Source: Hyphomicrobiales bacterium (GTDB taxonomy: Bacteria; Pseudomonadota; Alphaproteobacteria; Rhizobiales; Beijerinckiaceae). From it: 64,000 nt of DNA. The notes under the pieces were generated by a model. The model saw only the letters and a list, made by a program, of their open reading frames with translations, did no database searches and was not told the DNA's origin. Location: positions 2,493,501 through 2,557,500 of the forward strand of contig CAKNFJ010000001.1 of NCBI GenBank assembly GCA_930633495.1. Direction: 5' to 3'. Each line of letters begins with the position of its first letter. Within the stretch, counting starts at the first letter, position 1. Positions 28,332 through 37,005 of this stretch are shown here, piece by piece. The translations under genes were made by a program, and so were the position numbers.

Positions 28332-29594
28332 ATGGCGATGAGCGAGACCGAACCGAAGAAACGCGGCTTCTTTTCGAGGCTGTTCGGACGCGACGAGGAG
28401 CCGGCCAAGCCGGCCCCCGCTTCTGAGGCGGTGACCGAACCGGCCGTCGAGCCTGTCGAGGAGGCGAAGCCGGACGTCGAAGCAGTCGCGGTTCCATCAG
28501 CCGTCGTGGCCGAGGCCCCTGTCGTCGAGACGCCGGACCTTCAGCCGGCCGTGCCGCCCGTTCCCGTCGAAACGGCTCTGCCGCCCGTCGAGCCGGAACC
28601 TGTGGTCGCAGCCGTACCGCCGCCCGAGCCTGTCGCGATTCCGGAGCCCGCTACCGCGCCGCCGCCGAAGCGCAGCTGGTGGCGCCGGCTGACGGAGGGT
28701 CTGTCGCGGACCTCGTCGGCGCTGACGACGGGGATCACCGACCTTTTCACCAAGCGCAAGCTCGATGCCGGCACGCTGGAGGATCTCGAGGATATCCTGA
28801 TCCAGGCCGATCTTGGTCTGGCGACTTCGGCGAAGATCGCGAAAGCGGTGGGCGACGGGCGCTACGACAAGCAGATCGAACCCGGCGAGGTGAAGGCGAT
28901 CCTGGCCCGCGAGGTCGAGATGATCCTCGTTCCGGTGGCGCAGCCTCTGGTGATCGACGCCACGAAAAAGCCGTTCGTGCTGCTGATGGTCGGGGTCAAT
29001 GGCTCCGGCAAGACCACGACGATCGGCAAGCTCGCGGCGAAATTCCGCGCCGAGGGGAAATCCGTGATGCTCGCCGCCGGCGACACCTTCCGCGCCGCCG
29101 CGATCGAGCAGCTACGCGTCTGGGGCGAGCGCACCGGCGCCGAGGTCGTCTTCGGCCAGCAGGGCGCCGATGCGGCCGGGCTCGCCTTCGAGGCGTTGCA
29201 GAAGGCCAAGGCAAACGGCACCGACGTGCTGCTCGTCGACACGGCTGGGCGGTTGCAGAACAAGCAGGGGTTGATGGACGAGCTCGCCAAGGTGGTTCGC
29301 GTCATCCGCAAGCAGGACCCGAGCGCCCCGCATGCGGCGCTGCTCGTGCTCGACGCGACCGTCGGCCAGAACGCGATTTCCCAGGTCGAGGCCTTCCGCG
29401 AGACGGCGGGCATCACCGGGCTGGTGATGACCAAGCTCGACGGCACGGCGCGCGGCGGCATCCTTGTGGCGCTGGCGGCGCAGTTCGGCCTGCCGGTGCA
29501 TTTCATCGGCGTCGGCGAGAGCGTCGAGGATCTGGAGCCGTTCTCGGCGCGCGACTTCGCCCGCGCCGTGGCGGGGTTGGGAGAGGCGGCGTGA
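28332..29594 (+). CDS. ftsY: Signal recognition particle receptor FtsY
   Basis: 420 residues from ATG 28332; a second ATG at 28338 with AGGA in front is equally good. After a short basic patch (KKRGFFSRLFGR) there is a Pro/Val/Glu-rich acidic A domain (about 20-115), then the N domain (about 125-200) and the GTPase G domain. G motifs are GVNGSGKTTTIGKLA, LLVDTAGRLQNK and GLVMTKLDGTARGG, closing with FIGVGESVEDLEPFSARDFA. FtsY docks ribosome-SRP complexes at the inner membrane. yciB follows with overlapping stop/start. Confidence 0.96.
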   Translation: MAMSETEPKKRGFFSRLFGRDEEPAKPAPASEAVTEPAVEPVEEAKPDVEAVAVPSAVVAEAPVVETPDLQPAVPPVPVETALPPVEPEPVVAAVPPPEPVAIPEPATAPPPKRSWWRRLTEGLSRTSSALTTGITDLFTKRKLDAGTLEDLEDILIQADLGLATSAKIAKAVGDGRYDKQIEPGEVKAILAREVEMILVPVAQPLVIDATKKPFVLLMVGVNGSGKTTTIGKLAAKFRAEGKSVMLAAGDTFRAAAIEQLRVWGERTGAEVVFGQQGADAAGLAFEALQKAKANGTDVLLVDTAGRLQNKQGLMDELAKVVRVIRKQDPSAPHAALLVLDATVGQNAISQVEAFRETAGITGLVMTKLDGTARGGILVALAAQFGLPVHFIGVGESVEDLEPFSARDFARAVAGLGEAA

Positions 29595-30226
29595 GCGAGA
29601 CGACACAGCAGGCTCCAGTCGAGGCGGCCAAGGGCAGGACGGTCAATCCCCTGCTGAAGCTCGCGCTGGAATTCGGGCCGCTCGCGATCTTCTTCTTCGC
29701 CAATTCCTATGGCGACCGGCTGTTCGGCGTGGCCGAGGACCGGCGCATCTTCGTGGCGACCGGCATCTTCATCGTCGCCTCGCTGGTGGCGCTGGTCCTG
29801 TCGCGGGTGCTGATCGGCTATCTGCCACGCATGGCGATCGTCAACGCCATCGTCGTTACCGTTTTCGGCGGGCTGACGCTGGCGCTGGACGACGCCTTCT
29901 TCATCAAGGTCAAGCCGACCATCGTGAACGCGCTGTTCGGCTGCGTGCTGCTCGGCGGGCTCTTCTTCGGCCGCTCGCTGCTCTCGCTGGTGCTGGAAAC
30001 GGTGCTGCAGCTCGACGAGGAAGGCTGGCGCAGGCTGACCTTCCGCTGGGGCGTGTTCTTCTTCGTGCTGGCCGCGCTGAACGAGGTGGTCTGGCGCACG
30101 CAGACCCAGGATTTCTGGGTCGCCTTCAAGGTCTGGGGCGTGATGCCGCTGACCATGGCCTTCGCCCTTGCGCAGACGCCTCTGATCCTGAAACACGAGA
30201 TCAAGCCGGCGAAGGCGGAAGAGTAA
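29591..30226 (+). CDS. yciB: Inner-membrane septation protein A (YciB/IspZ family)
   Basis: 211 residues starting with a GTG at 29591 that overlaps the ftsY stop. Five to six membrane spans, with LKLALEFGPLAIFFFANSYG at the start and the conserved KPTIVNALFGCVLLGGLFFGRSLL and LNEVVWRTQTQDFWVAFKVWG. The family is needed for normal septation or envelope integrity in several bacteria, but the biochemical role is unknown. Coupling to ftsY is common in Rhizobiales. Confidence 0.92.
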   Translation: MSETTQQAPVEAAKGRTVNPLLKLALEFGPLAIFFFANSYGDRLFGVAEDRRIFVATGIFIVASLVALVLSRVLIGYLPRMAIVNAIVVTVFGGLTLALDDAFFIKVKPTIVNALFGCVLLGGLFFGRSLLSLVLETVLQLDEEGWRRLTFRWGVFFFVLAALNEVVWRTQTQDFWVAFKVWGVMPLTMAFALAQTPLILKHEIKPAKAEE

Positions 30227-30243
30227 GGCAAACGATCGCCAAG

Positions 30244-30359
30244 CTGTCGTCCCGGGCGGAGCGAAGCGAAGACCCGGGATTCGTTCCGGAGCGTTTCCGA
30301 TAGAGGTTCGGGCATGGATCCCGGATCGGCGCCGCTGACGCGGCTTGTCCGGGATGATG
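30244..30359. repeat. Intergenic palindrome (GTCGTCCCGGGCGGAG type)
   Basis: CTGTCGTCCCGG and AGACCCGGGAT form the left half; GATCCCGGATCGG and TTGTCCGGGATGATG form the right half. The layout is the same as the elements at 19403 and 26403. It separates yciB from the RES/Xre module. Confidence 0.75.
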
Positions 30360-30381
30360 CGGCGTTTTGGACGGTCTCTTG

Positions 30382-30418
30382 CCATTTGGCCGCATTATCT
30401 CCATTTTATGCCAAATGG
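30382..30418. promoter_or_regulatory. Probable operator of the Xre/RES module
   Basis: CCATTTGGC (30382-30390) is repeated inverted as GCCAAATGG (30410-30418), with a third partial half-site CCATTTTAT in between. The dyad ends 11 bp before the antitoxin start, so the antitoxin could repress its own transcription. The stretch is AT-rich compared with its surroundings. Confidence 0.65.
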
Positions 30419-30429
30419 AGAGTGGTGCC

Positions 30430-30843
30430 ATGGCAGCCCTGCTGCGCATCGAGACGGCCCAGCGCGATTTCGTCCCCGATCCGATCACGGACGAGGAGGC
30501 GGCCGCGATGTTCCGCGCGGCGGTCAACCTGTTCCGGCTCTGGCGGATCACGGACGAGGAAGCGGCCGTGCTGATCGATCTGCCGGTCCGGAGCTACCGG
30601 CGCTGGAAAGCCGGCGAGATCGGCCGCATCTCGCGTGACGGCAAGGCGCGCCTCTCGAACCTGATGGGCATCCACAAGGCGCTCAGGCTGATCTTCACCG
30701 AGCCGCAGCGCGGCTATGACTGGATCAAGCGGGCGAATGCCGATTTCGGTGCCAGGTCGGCGCTCGATGTCATGCTCGGCGGCGAGCTCACCGACCTGAT
30801 GCGGGTGCGCCGTCTGCTCGATGCCGAGCGGGGCGCCTGGTGA
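30430..30843 (+). CDS. Xre/MbcA/ParS-type antitoxin (DUF2384)
   Basis: 137 residues from ATG 30430, preceded by GGAGAG. The N-terminal part contains a helix-turn-helix (ITDEEAAVLIDLPVRSYRRWKAG, about 40-62). The C-terminal third carries the DUF2384 signature: ALRLIFTEPQRGYDWIKRANADFGARSALDVMLGGE, which masks the toxin active site in known complexes. Its stop overlaps the RES toxin start. Identification of the pair rests on both domains and their order. Confidence 0.9.
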   Translation: MAALLRIETAQRDFVPDPITDEEAAAMFRAAVNLFRLWRITDEEAAVLIDLPVRSYRRWKAGEIGRISRDGKARLSNLMGIHKALRLIFTEPQRGYDWIKRANADFGARSALDVMLGGELTDLMRVRRLLDAERGAW

Positions 30844-31553
30844 TCGATCCGGCGAGCCTGCCGGTCGCCGAGATCGCGTGGCGCGGGGCGGTCAGGATCG
30901 TCCGCAGCATCTTCCCGCCGATCGATCTGTTCGAGGATATCGCCGACCCCGCCGACTGGCCGCTCCTGATCGCGGCCGAGCAGAAGACCAATCCGCGTCT
31001 GATGGAGACGATCGGCAATCTCGATCTGGTGCCGGCCGACCGGCGCGTCTCGGGGCCGGGGGCGAGCTGGCTGATGGCGCCCTTCACCCATGTCAGCCGG
31101 GACCGGCCGAGCCGCTTCAGCGATGGCAGCTTCGGCGTGCTCTATATCGGGAACAGTTTCGAGGTGGCGTTGCTGGAGACGATCCACCACCACGCCCGCT
31201 TCATGTGGGCTACGGCCCAGCCGCCGGGCTGGACCTCGCAATTCCGCGAGATCGTGCTGGAGGTCGAAGCGGAGCTTCACGACATCAGGCCGCTCGGGGC
31301 CGAAGCCACTCCGGCGCTCGACCCAACGGATTACACCGCCGGCCAGGCGCTCGGCCTCGGCTTGCGGGCGCTTGGCTCGGCCGGCATCGCCTATCCCAGC
31401 GTGCGCTACCCCGGCGGCGAATGCGTGGGGTTGTTCTACCCCGATGGGGCGAGCCAGCCGGTGCAGGGCCGGCATCTCGACTATCATTGGAACGGCGAGC
31501 GGGTGGACCTCTACCGGGACCGCAGCGCCGGCGAGGTCTACCGCATCGTCTGA
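30840..31553 (+). CDS. RES-domain toxin
   Basis: 237 residues from a GTG at 30840 that overlaps the antitoxin stop. The RES domain spans about 45-225: RFSDGSFGVLYIGNSFEVALLETIHHH contains the conserved Tyr and Glu of the active site, and GIAYPSVRYPGGECVGLFYPDG the conserved Ser/Arg region. RES toxins are ADP-ribosyltransferase-fold enzymes; known members break down NAD+ or modify Prs. This protein lacks any membrane or secretion signal. At 237 residues it is longer than the shortest family members, with an extra N-terminal part of about 40 residues. Confidence 0.88.
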   Translation: MIDPASLPVAEIAWRGAVRIVRSIFPPIDLFEDIADPADWPLLIAAEQKTNPRLMETIGNLDLVPADRRVSGPGASWLMAPFTHVSRDRPSRFSDGSFGVLYIGNSFEVALLETIHHHARFMWATAQPPGWTSQFREIVLEVEAELHDIRPLGAEATPALDPTDYTAGQALGLGLRALGSAGIAYPSVRYPGGECVGLFYPDGASQPVQGRHLDYHWNGERVDLYRDRSAGEVYRIV

Positions 31554-31557
31554 AGGC

Positions 31558-32343
31558 CTATTTCGGCGCGAGACGGATCGCGCCGTCGAGGCGGATCGCG
31601 GTGCCGTTCAGCATGTCGTTCTCGATGATGCTGCGGGCGAGCGCGGCATATTCCGCCGGGCGGCCGAGGCGCGAGGGATGCGGCACGGAGACGGCGAGCG
31701 AGGCTTTGGCATCGTCGGGGAGGCCGGCGAACATCGGGGTTTCGAACAGGCCCGGCATGATCGTGACGATGCGGATGCCGACCCCGGCGAGATCGCGCGC
31801 GATCGGCAGGGTCATGCCGACGACGCCGGCCTTGGAGGCGGCATAGGCGGCCTGGCCGATCTGGCCGTCCTCAGCCGCGATCGAGGCGGTGCAGATGATG
31901 ACGCCGCGGCTGCCATCCTCAGTGATCGGATCGAGGCCGGCGAGCGCGACCGCCGATTTGGCGATGACGCGGAAGGTGCCGTTCAGATTGATCGCGACGG
32001 CCTTCTCGAAGGTGGCGAGGTCATGGGCGACGAGCTCGCCGGTGTCGCGCTTCTTCGAGATCACGCGGCGGCCCGGCGCGATGCCGGCGCAGTTGACGAC
32101 GATGCGGGCGACGCCGTGCGCGGCGCGGGCCTTGGCGAGTGCTTCGTCGACCGAGGCTTCGCTGGTGACGTCGCAGGCACAGAAGATGCCGCCGATCTCC
32201 TTCGCAACCGCCTCGCCGCGCTCGGCGTTGAGATCGAGCAGCGCGACCTTGACGCCCTGGCCGGCCAGCATGCGGGCGGTCGCCTCGCCAAGACCGGAGG
32301 CGCCGCCGGTGACGATGGCGGCGAGAGAGGAATCGAGTTTCAT
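31558..32343 (-). CDS. SDR-family 3-hydroxyacyl-CoA dehydrogenase, type II (HSD17B10-like)
   Basis: 261 residues. Cofactor motif VTGGASGLGEATARML (TGxxxGxG) and DLNAERG favour NAD. The active site is Ser in ICTASIAAEDGQIGQAAYAASKAG with Tyr-x-x-x-Lys. The insert ITEDGSRGVII and PGLFETPMFAGLPDD... are typical of the type II 3-hydroxyacyl-CoA dehydrogenases of fatty acid and isoleucine breakdown. It is convergent with the RES toxin gene (4 bp gap). No beta-oxidation partner lies beside it. Confidence 0.86.
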   Translation of the reverse strand: MKLDSSLAAIVTGGASGLGEATARMLAGQGVKVALLDLNAERGEAVAKEIGGIFCACDVTSEASVDEALAKARAAHGVARIVVNCAGIAPGRRVISKKRDTGELVAHDLATFEKAVAINLNGTFRVIAKSAVALAGLDPITEDGSRGVIICTASIAAEDGQIGQAAYAASKAGVVGMTLPIARDLAGVGIRIVTIMPGLFETPMFAGLPDDAKASLAVSVPHPSRLGRPAEYAALARSIIENDMLNGTAIRLDGAIRLAPK

Positions 32344-32522
32344 GGCGCGTTTCCCGGACGTTGTGAGTTTGAGTCCGGTTTAGAGGGCGTTGGACCTTGC
32401 TCCAAGCGGGTTTTCCGGCAGGCCTCTTGTGCAGGATTGCGGCGGGGCCATCTTTCGACATGGCGCGCCGCTTTCGGGTGCGCAATCATCGGCATCACCG
32501 GATGCCAAGGAGCGAGACAGGG

Positions 32523-32897
32523 ATGAGCGAGGGGTTCAGCGCAAGCTTCAGCCGCGAGGAGATGGAGGCGATCCGCAAGAGCCTGCGTGACGAAGCGAAG
32601 TTCGGCGCCGATTTCATGGCCCGGCTGAAGCGCGTCGCGAAGCGGATTCCGTTTGCCGAGGATCTGCTGGCCGCGTGGTTCTGCGCGCGCGATCCGGCGA
32701 CGCCCCGGCGCGTGCGGATGACGCTGCTGGCTGCGCTCGGCTATTTCGTGCTGCCGGTCGATGCGCTGCCGGACATCATGCCGTTGCTCGGCTTCACCGA
32801 CGATGCCGCGGTGATCGCGGCCGCCATCGCGGCGGTGGCGGGCTCGATCACGATCGAGCACCGGGAGCGGGCAAGGAAGGCGATGGCGGAGCTCTGA
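32523..32897 (+). CDS. DUF1232 (YkvA-type) membrane protein
   Basis: 124 residues from ATG 32523. An N-terminal charged helix (about 1-50) is followed by the DUF1232 core: RVRMTLLAALGYFVLPVDALPDIMPLLGFTDDAAVIAAAIAAV, with the conserved P-D-x-P-D-x-x-P-x-x-G-x-x-D-D pattern. Two membrane spans are likely. The family is widespread with no firm function. It stands alone between the SDR gene and a palindrome. Confidence 0.9.
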   Translation: MSEGFSASFSREEMEAIRKSLRDEAKFGADFMARLKRVAKRIPFAEDLLAAWFCARDPATPRRVRMTLLAALGYFVLPVDALPDIMPLLGFTDDAAVIAAAIAAVAGSITIEHRERARKAMAEL

Positions 32898-32906
32898 ATT
32901 CCGGGG

Positions 32907-33003
32907 CGTTATGCTCGGGCTTGACCCGAGCATCTCGGAAACCAGCGCCTGTTCGTCCTGAGTTTCTCGGGGCGAAGCTTCGCTTCGCCCCGAGAATGAC
33001 GCG
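32907..33003. repeat. Intergenic palindrome (GCTCGGGCTTGACCCGAG family)
   Basis: GCGTTATGCTCGGGCTTG followed by ACCCGAGCATCTC forms the left hairpin; GGGGCGAAGCTTCGCTTC with CGCCCCGAGAATGACGC forms the right one. It sits between the convergent DUF1232 and quinone reductase genes. Confidence 0.8.
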
Positions 33004-33011
33004 GAATCATG

Positions 33012-33986
33012 TCACAGCGTCAGGACGATCTTGCCTTTGGCCTTGCGGTCGCCGATCAGCGCGTAGGCTTCCGTCCAGCGCTCCAGCGGGAAGGTCGCGT
33101 GGATATGCGCGCGGATATGGCCGCCCGCCGCCCAGTCGAGCAGGCGTTCCATGTTGCGCCGATGCGCGGCCGGTTCGCGCGCGACGAACTCGCCCCAGAA
33201 CACGCCGCGCAAATCGCACCCCTTCAGCAGCAGCAGGTTGAGCGGGATCTTCGGAATCTCGCCGCCGGCGAAGCCGACGACGAGATAGCGCCCTTCCCAG
33301 GCCATCGAGCGCAGGGCGGGCTCGGCGAGTTCGCCGCCGACCGTATCGTAGAGCACGTCGACGCCCCGGCCTTCCGTGAGCTTCTTCAAGCGGGCGCGGA
33401 TGTCGTCCTGCGCATAGTCGATCTCTTCCTGCGCCCCGTGCTCGCGAGCCAGCGCGAGCTTCTCGGGCGAGGAGGCGCAGGCAATGACATGGGCGCCGAG
33501 CAATGCGCCGATCTCCACCGCCGCGAGCCCGGCCCCGCCGGAGGCGCCGAGGATCGCGAGCGTTTCACCCGCCTTCAGATGGGCGCGCTGGATCAGCCCG
33601 TGCATCGCGGTGCCGTAGGTCACGAACAGGCTGGCGGCCTGCGCGTCGTCGAGCCGGTCGGGAACGCGGACGAGCGCATCGGCCGGCACGGCGACCTTGC
33701 CGCGGGCGGCGCCATACCCCAGCCAGGCCGCGACACGCTCCCCGACCTGCCAGCCGGTGACCCCCTCGCCGAGGGCGGCGATGGTGCCGGCGCATTCGGC
33801 CGAGGGCGAGAAGGGAAAGGCGGGCTTGGTCTGGTAACGCCCCTTGATGATCAGCGTGTCGAAGAAATTGAGCGCCGCCGCCTTGACCGCGATGACGACC
33901 TCGCCCGGTCCGGGCTGCGGCTCGGGCAGGTCGCGGATGACGAGCTCCTCGGCCGGTCCGTGATGTTCGCAGAGCAGGGCTTTCAT
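33012..33986 (-). CDS. NADPH:quinone reductase-like zinc-independent MDR oxidoreductase
   Basis: 324 residues from ATG 33986, the natural MDR start (MKALLCEHHGPAEELVIRDLP). The nucleotide-binding loop is LAILGASGGAGLAAVEIGALLGAHVIACASS with the AxxGxxG pattern, followed by GVDVLYDTVGGELAEPALR. The zinc ligands of alcohol dehydrogenases are absent, which places it in the quinone reductase/zeta-crystallin branch. Substrate is unknown. It is monocistronic and divergent from the IalB-like gene. Confidence 0.87.
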   Translation of the reverse strand: MKALLCEHHGPAEELVIRDLPEPQPGPGEVVIAVKAAALNFFDTLIIKGRYQTKPAFPFSPSAECAGTIAALGEGVTGWQVGERVAAWLGYGAARGKVAVPADALVRVPDRLDDAQAASLFVTYGTAMHGLIQRAHLKAGETLAILGASGGAGLAAVEIGALLGAHVIACASSPEKLALAREHGAQEEIDYAQDDIRARLKKLTEGRGVDVLYDTVGGELAEPALRSMAWEGRYLVVGFAGGEIPKIPLNLLLLKGCDLRGVFWGEFVAREPAAHRRNMERLLDWAAGGHIRAHIHATFPLERWTEAYALIGDRKAKGKIVLTL

Positions 33987-34175
33987 CGTCGCTTCACCAT
34001 TGCCGTCTCGTGCTCCGGACTGTGCCATGGCGGCTCCGCGCACGGAACCGGCCGGGGCCCGCGCTATTCGCAATTTCGCCAGGATCGTGACACTCTATGC
34101 CACCGTCCCGCGCGATCTGCTCCGTCAACAGGTGGTAAACGCGGTATTAAGATTTTTAGTGACTGATGGCGGTCC

Positions 34176-34778
34176 ATGATCAGCTCGTTCTTTCCCACCC
34201 GCGACGCCGCACTGTCCCGTCTGGCCGCCGCGCTCGGCCTGACGGCCGGACTTCTGGTTCTGGCCTGCCCGCCGGCCGAGGCCGCGCCGGCCAAGCCCAA
34301 GCCGGCCGCGACGGCGGCTGCCGCCACGCCCGGGCAAGGGCAGGCGATGCTCCTGGAAACGGCGGGCAAGTGGCAGGCCTTCTCGTCGCAACAGGGCCGT
34401 TCCAAGGTCTGCTACGCGCTGTCCAAGGCCGAAAGCCGTTCCCCGGCCAATCTCAAGGATGTCGAGGGCATGCTCTTCGTCTCCAACCGGCCGGGCGAGG
34501 GCGTGCGCAACGAGATCAGCTTCGTGATGAATTTCGACGTCAAGGAAGGCGTCGAGCATCAGGCGATCATCGGCAACGAGCGCTTCGCGCTGGTGGCCAA
34601 GGGCCAGAACATGTGGCTGAAGAACCCGGCCGAGGAAACGCGCATGCTCGATGCGATGCGCCGCGGTTCCGGGCTGGAGATCAAGGCGATGTCGAAGCGC
34701 GGCAACGCGACCAGCGACAAATATTCGCTCGGCGGGATCAGCCAGATCGTGAAGCGGGCCGAGGACGCCTGCAAGTAA
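34176..34778 (+). CDS. Invasion-associated locus B (IalB) family periplasmic protein
   Basis: 200 residues. A signal peptide (about 1-36, [21 protein letters not shown]) is followed by a Lys/Pro/Ala linker and then the IalB-like domain: [50 protein letters not shown]. The name comes from Bartonella IalB, but the family is common in non-pathogenic Rhizobiales, where its function is unknown. I recall this neighbour of rlmN in other members of the order. The gap to rlmN (34779-35289) contains two palindromic repeats and no other gene that I can see. Confidence 0.78.
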   Translation: MISSFFPTRDAALSRLAAALGLTAGLLVLACPPAEAAPAKPKPAATAAAATPGQGQAMLLETAGKWQAFSSQQGRSKVCYALSKAESRSPANLKDVEGMLFVSNRPGEGVRNEISFVMNFDVKEGVEHQAIIGNERFALVAKGQNMWLKNPAEETRMLDAMRRGSGLEIKAMSKRGNATSDKYSLGGISQIVKRAEDACK

Positions 34779-34812
34779 GGCGTTCGCGGAGCGGCGGGAC
34801 CGAGCACCGCAG

Positions 34813-34900
34813 GCTCGTCATGCCCGGGCTCGACCCGGGCATCGCATACCGGAAGAGACTCTACGCGCCTTCTCGTCCGGAGATTCCCGGGCGTGCCCGC
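34813..34900. repeat. Intergenic palindrome (GTCATGCCCGGGCTCG family)
   Basis: CTCGTCATGCCCGGG and CCCGGGCATCGCAT form a stable hairpin; the right half, GAGATTCCCGGGCGTGCCCG, is degenerate compared with other copies. It follows the IalB-like gene. Confidence 0.7.
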
Positions 34901-34990
34901 TGCTGTCCGGTTTAATCCGGCTCCTCATCGAAGGACGCAATGGATCGGGATTTTTCCCGCAGATGCCGGGGCCGGGGCAGGCGCGGGAAA

Positions 34991-35138
34991 CCCCTCCCCC
35001 TTGCGGGGAGGGGCAGGGGTGGGGGTCGCAAAGCCGACGCTCAGCCTGGGTTCTTATACTCCCCGTTTCTGCAATCGGCCGCGCACCTGGTCATGCGACC
35101 CCCATCCCCATCCCTTCCCCTCAAGGGGGAAGGGAGGA
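34991..35138. repeat. MITE-like inverted repeat (CCCCTCCCCC...GGGGGTCGC)
   Basis: The left end CCCCTCCCCCTTGCGGGGAG (34991-35010) continues to GGGGGTCGC (35029); the right end, GCGACCCCCATCCCCATCCC through GGGGGAAGGGAGGAG (35095-35138), is its approximate reverse complement. The interior of about 65 bp is unrelated sequence. The outer arms also fold locally. This family is distinct from the other palindromes in the window. Confidence 0.7.
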
Positions 35139-35289
35139 GACCGCATCTGCAAACGCTCGCTCAGACGAACCGGATAGCCCTGGGCCGAGCCCTGGAATGA
35201 CGTCGAGGCAGGATTTCCGCTTTCCGCCGAATTGTGCTAGGGAGCGCCGAAATCCCGCGCCTTCCCCGATGGGCGACGACAGAGCTCCG

Positions 35290-36516
35290 ATGACCGTGTC
35301 CGCTTCCGCTACCGCCGCTCCGGCGGCCGAAACCGCTTTGCGCCGCCCCTCGCTGGTCGGCCGCACCCGCGCTGGCCTGAGCCAGGCGCTGGCCGAGATC
35401 GACGTTCCCGAGAAGGAGCGGCGCATGCGCGTCGGCCAGCTCTGGAACTGGATCTACCATTACGGCGTGCGCGATTTCGACGCGATGACGACCATCGGCA
35501 AGGGGCTGCGCGGGCAGCTGGCCGAGCGCTTCTCGCTCGACCTGCCGACCGTCACGGCCGAGCAGGTCTCGACGGACGGTACGCGCAAATGGCTGATGCG
35601 CATGCCCTCGACCGGCCCGCATGATCGCGGCGCCGAGATCGAATGCGTCTATATCCCCGAGGTCGATCGCGGCACGCTCTGCGTCTCCAGCCAGGTCGGC
35701 TGCACGCTGACCTGCACCTTCTGCCACACCGGCACGCAGCGTCTGGTGCGCAACCTCAAGGCCGAGGAGATCGTGGCGCAGTTGATGGTCGCGCGCGACC
35801 GGCTCGGCGACTTCCCGAACCGCAAGGCACCGGATGGCGCCTTCGTGCCGAATGATGGCGGGCGCTTCGTCTCGAACATCGTGTTCATGGGCATGGGCGA
35901 GCCGCTCTACAATTTTGACGGCGTGCGCGATGCGATCGACGTGATCACCGACGATCAGGGCCTGTCGCTCGGACGCCGGCGCATCACCGTCTCGACCTCG
36001 GGCGTGGTGCCGCAGATCGGCCCGCTCGGCGCGGAGATGGGCACGATGCTGGCGATCTCGCTGCACGCCGTGCGCGACGATCTGCGCAACGAGCTGGTGC
36101 CGCTCAACAAGAAGTATCCGATCAAGGATTTGCTCGAGGCCTGCCGGAATTATCCGGGGCTATCGAACGCAAAACGCATCACTTTTGAGTACGTCATGCT
36201 CAAGGGCGTGAACGATTCCGATGCCGAGGCGCGCGAGCTCGTGCGCCTGCTCAAGGGCATTCCGGCCAAGATCAACCTGATCCCGTTCAATCCCTGGCCC
36301 GGCACCAAATATGAGTGCTCGGACTGGGACCGGATCGAGCGCTTCTCCGAGATCGTCTTCCGCGCCGGCTATGCCTCTCCGGTCCGCACGCCGCGCGGTC
36401 GCGACATCCTCGCCGCCTGCGGTCAGCTCAAGAGCGAGACCGAGAAGCTCTCCGCCCGTGCCCGGCTGATGCTGGACGAAGCGCAAGCCGCTGCCCCGGC
36501 CGTCGCGGCGGAATAA
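35290..36516 (+). CDS. rlmN: 23S rRNA (adenine2503-C2)-methyltransferase / tRNA m2A37 methyltransferase
   Basis: 408 residues from ATG 35290 (35269 is an alternative). The radical-SAM cluster cysteines are in [12 protein letters not shown], preceded by [19 protein letters not shown]. Further hallmarks are [15 protein letters not shown], the STSGVVPQI segment, [24 protein letters not shown] and the C-terminal [15 protein letters not shown] with the methylated resolving Cys. The protein starts with about 25 extra residues rich in Ala. A TTG-started membrane protein gene follows after 3 bp. Confidence 0.95.
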   Translation: MTVSASATAAPAAETALRRPSLVGRTRAGLSQALAEIDVPEKERRMRVGQLWNWIYHYGVRDFDAMTTIGKGLRGQLAERFSLDLPTVTAEQVSTDGTRKWLMRMPSTGPHDRGAEIECVYIPEVDRGTLCVSSQVGCTLTCTFCHTGTQRLVRNLKAEEIVAQLMVARDRLGDFPNRKAPDGAFVPNDGGRFVSNIVFMGMGEPLYNFDGVRDAIDVITDDQGLSLGRRRITVSTSGVVPQIGPLGAEMGTMLAISLHAVRDDLRNELVPLNKKYPIKDLLEACRNYPGLSNAKRITFEYVMLKGVNDSDAEARELVRLLKGIPAKINLIPFNPWPGTKYECSDWDRIERFSEIVFRAGYASPVRTPRGRDILAACGQLKSETEKLSARARLMLDEAQAAAPAVAAE

Positions 36517-36519
36517 GCC

Positions 36520-36999
36520 TTGCTGCGCTGGATTCTGCTGCTTCCCTTTGCCTGCCTCGTCGCGATGGGCGCGGGGCTGTTCTTCCTCGCCATGGCGAGC
36601 GTCGCCTCGCCGGCGGTGGCGCTGCTGATCGGCGGCGGCATCGAGCGGCTTCTCGACATCCTGTTCGGGCTTGCCGAGAGCGGCATCGATCCGGGACCGG
36701 CGGCACAGGCCGCCTTCGGCCTGATCGGTCGCCTGGGGATGGCGATCATCGTGGCTCCGGTCGTTCTCGTCGCCGTCGGCAGCGAATTGTTCCGGTTACG
36801 CAGCGGCCTCATCCAGAGCGGGCTGACGGGGCTGCTCGCGGCGCTCCTGCCGATCGCGATGCTGCGCCTGTCGCGGGTGCCGAGCCCGGCGGAGATCCAG
36901 ATCATTTCCGGGCTCTTTCTGGTCGGCGCGGCGACGGGCTTCGTCTACTGGCTGATCGCCGGACGCAATGCCGGCGGCGAGAGCCCGGCGCAGGCGTAG
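36520..36999 (+). CDS. Conserved membrane protein of unknown function
   Basis: 159 residues from a TTG at 36520, three bases past the rlmN stop, so translation is probably coupled. Four hydrophobic spans are visible: about 5-25, 30-50, 70-90 and 130-155 (IISGLFLVGAATGFVYWLIAG). No motif is recognised. The closeness to rlmN implies co-transcription. The downstream ggt gene is convergent with a gap of only 6 bp. Confidence 0.75.
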   Translation: MLRWILLLPFACLVAMGAGLFFLAMASVASPAVALLIGGGIERLLDILFGLAESGIDPGPAAQAAFGLIGRLGMAIIVAPVVLVAVGSELFRLRSGLIQSGLTGLLAALLPIAMLRLSRVPSPAEIQIISGLFLVGAATGFVYWLIAGRNAGGESPAQA

Positions 37000-37005
37000 T
37001 CCCGC

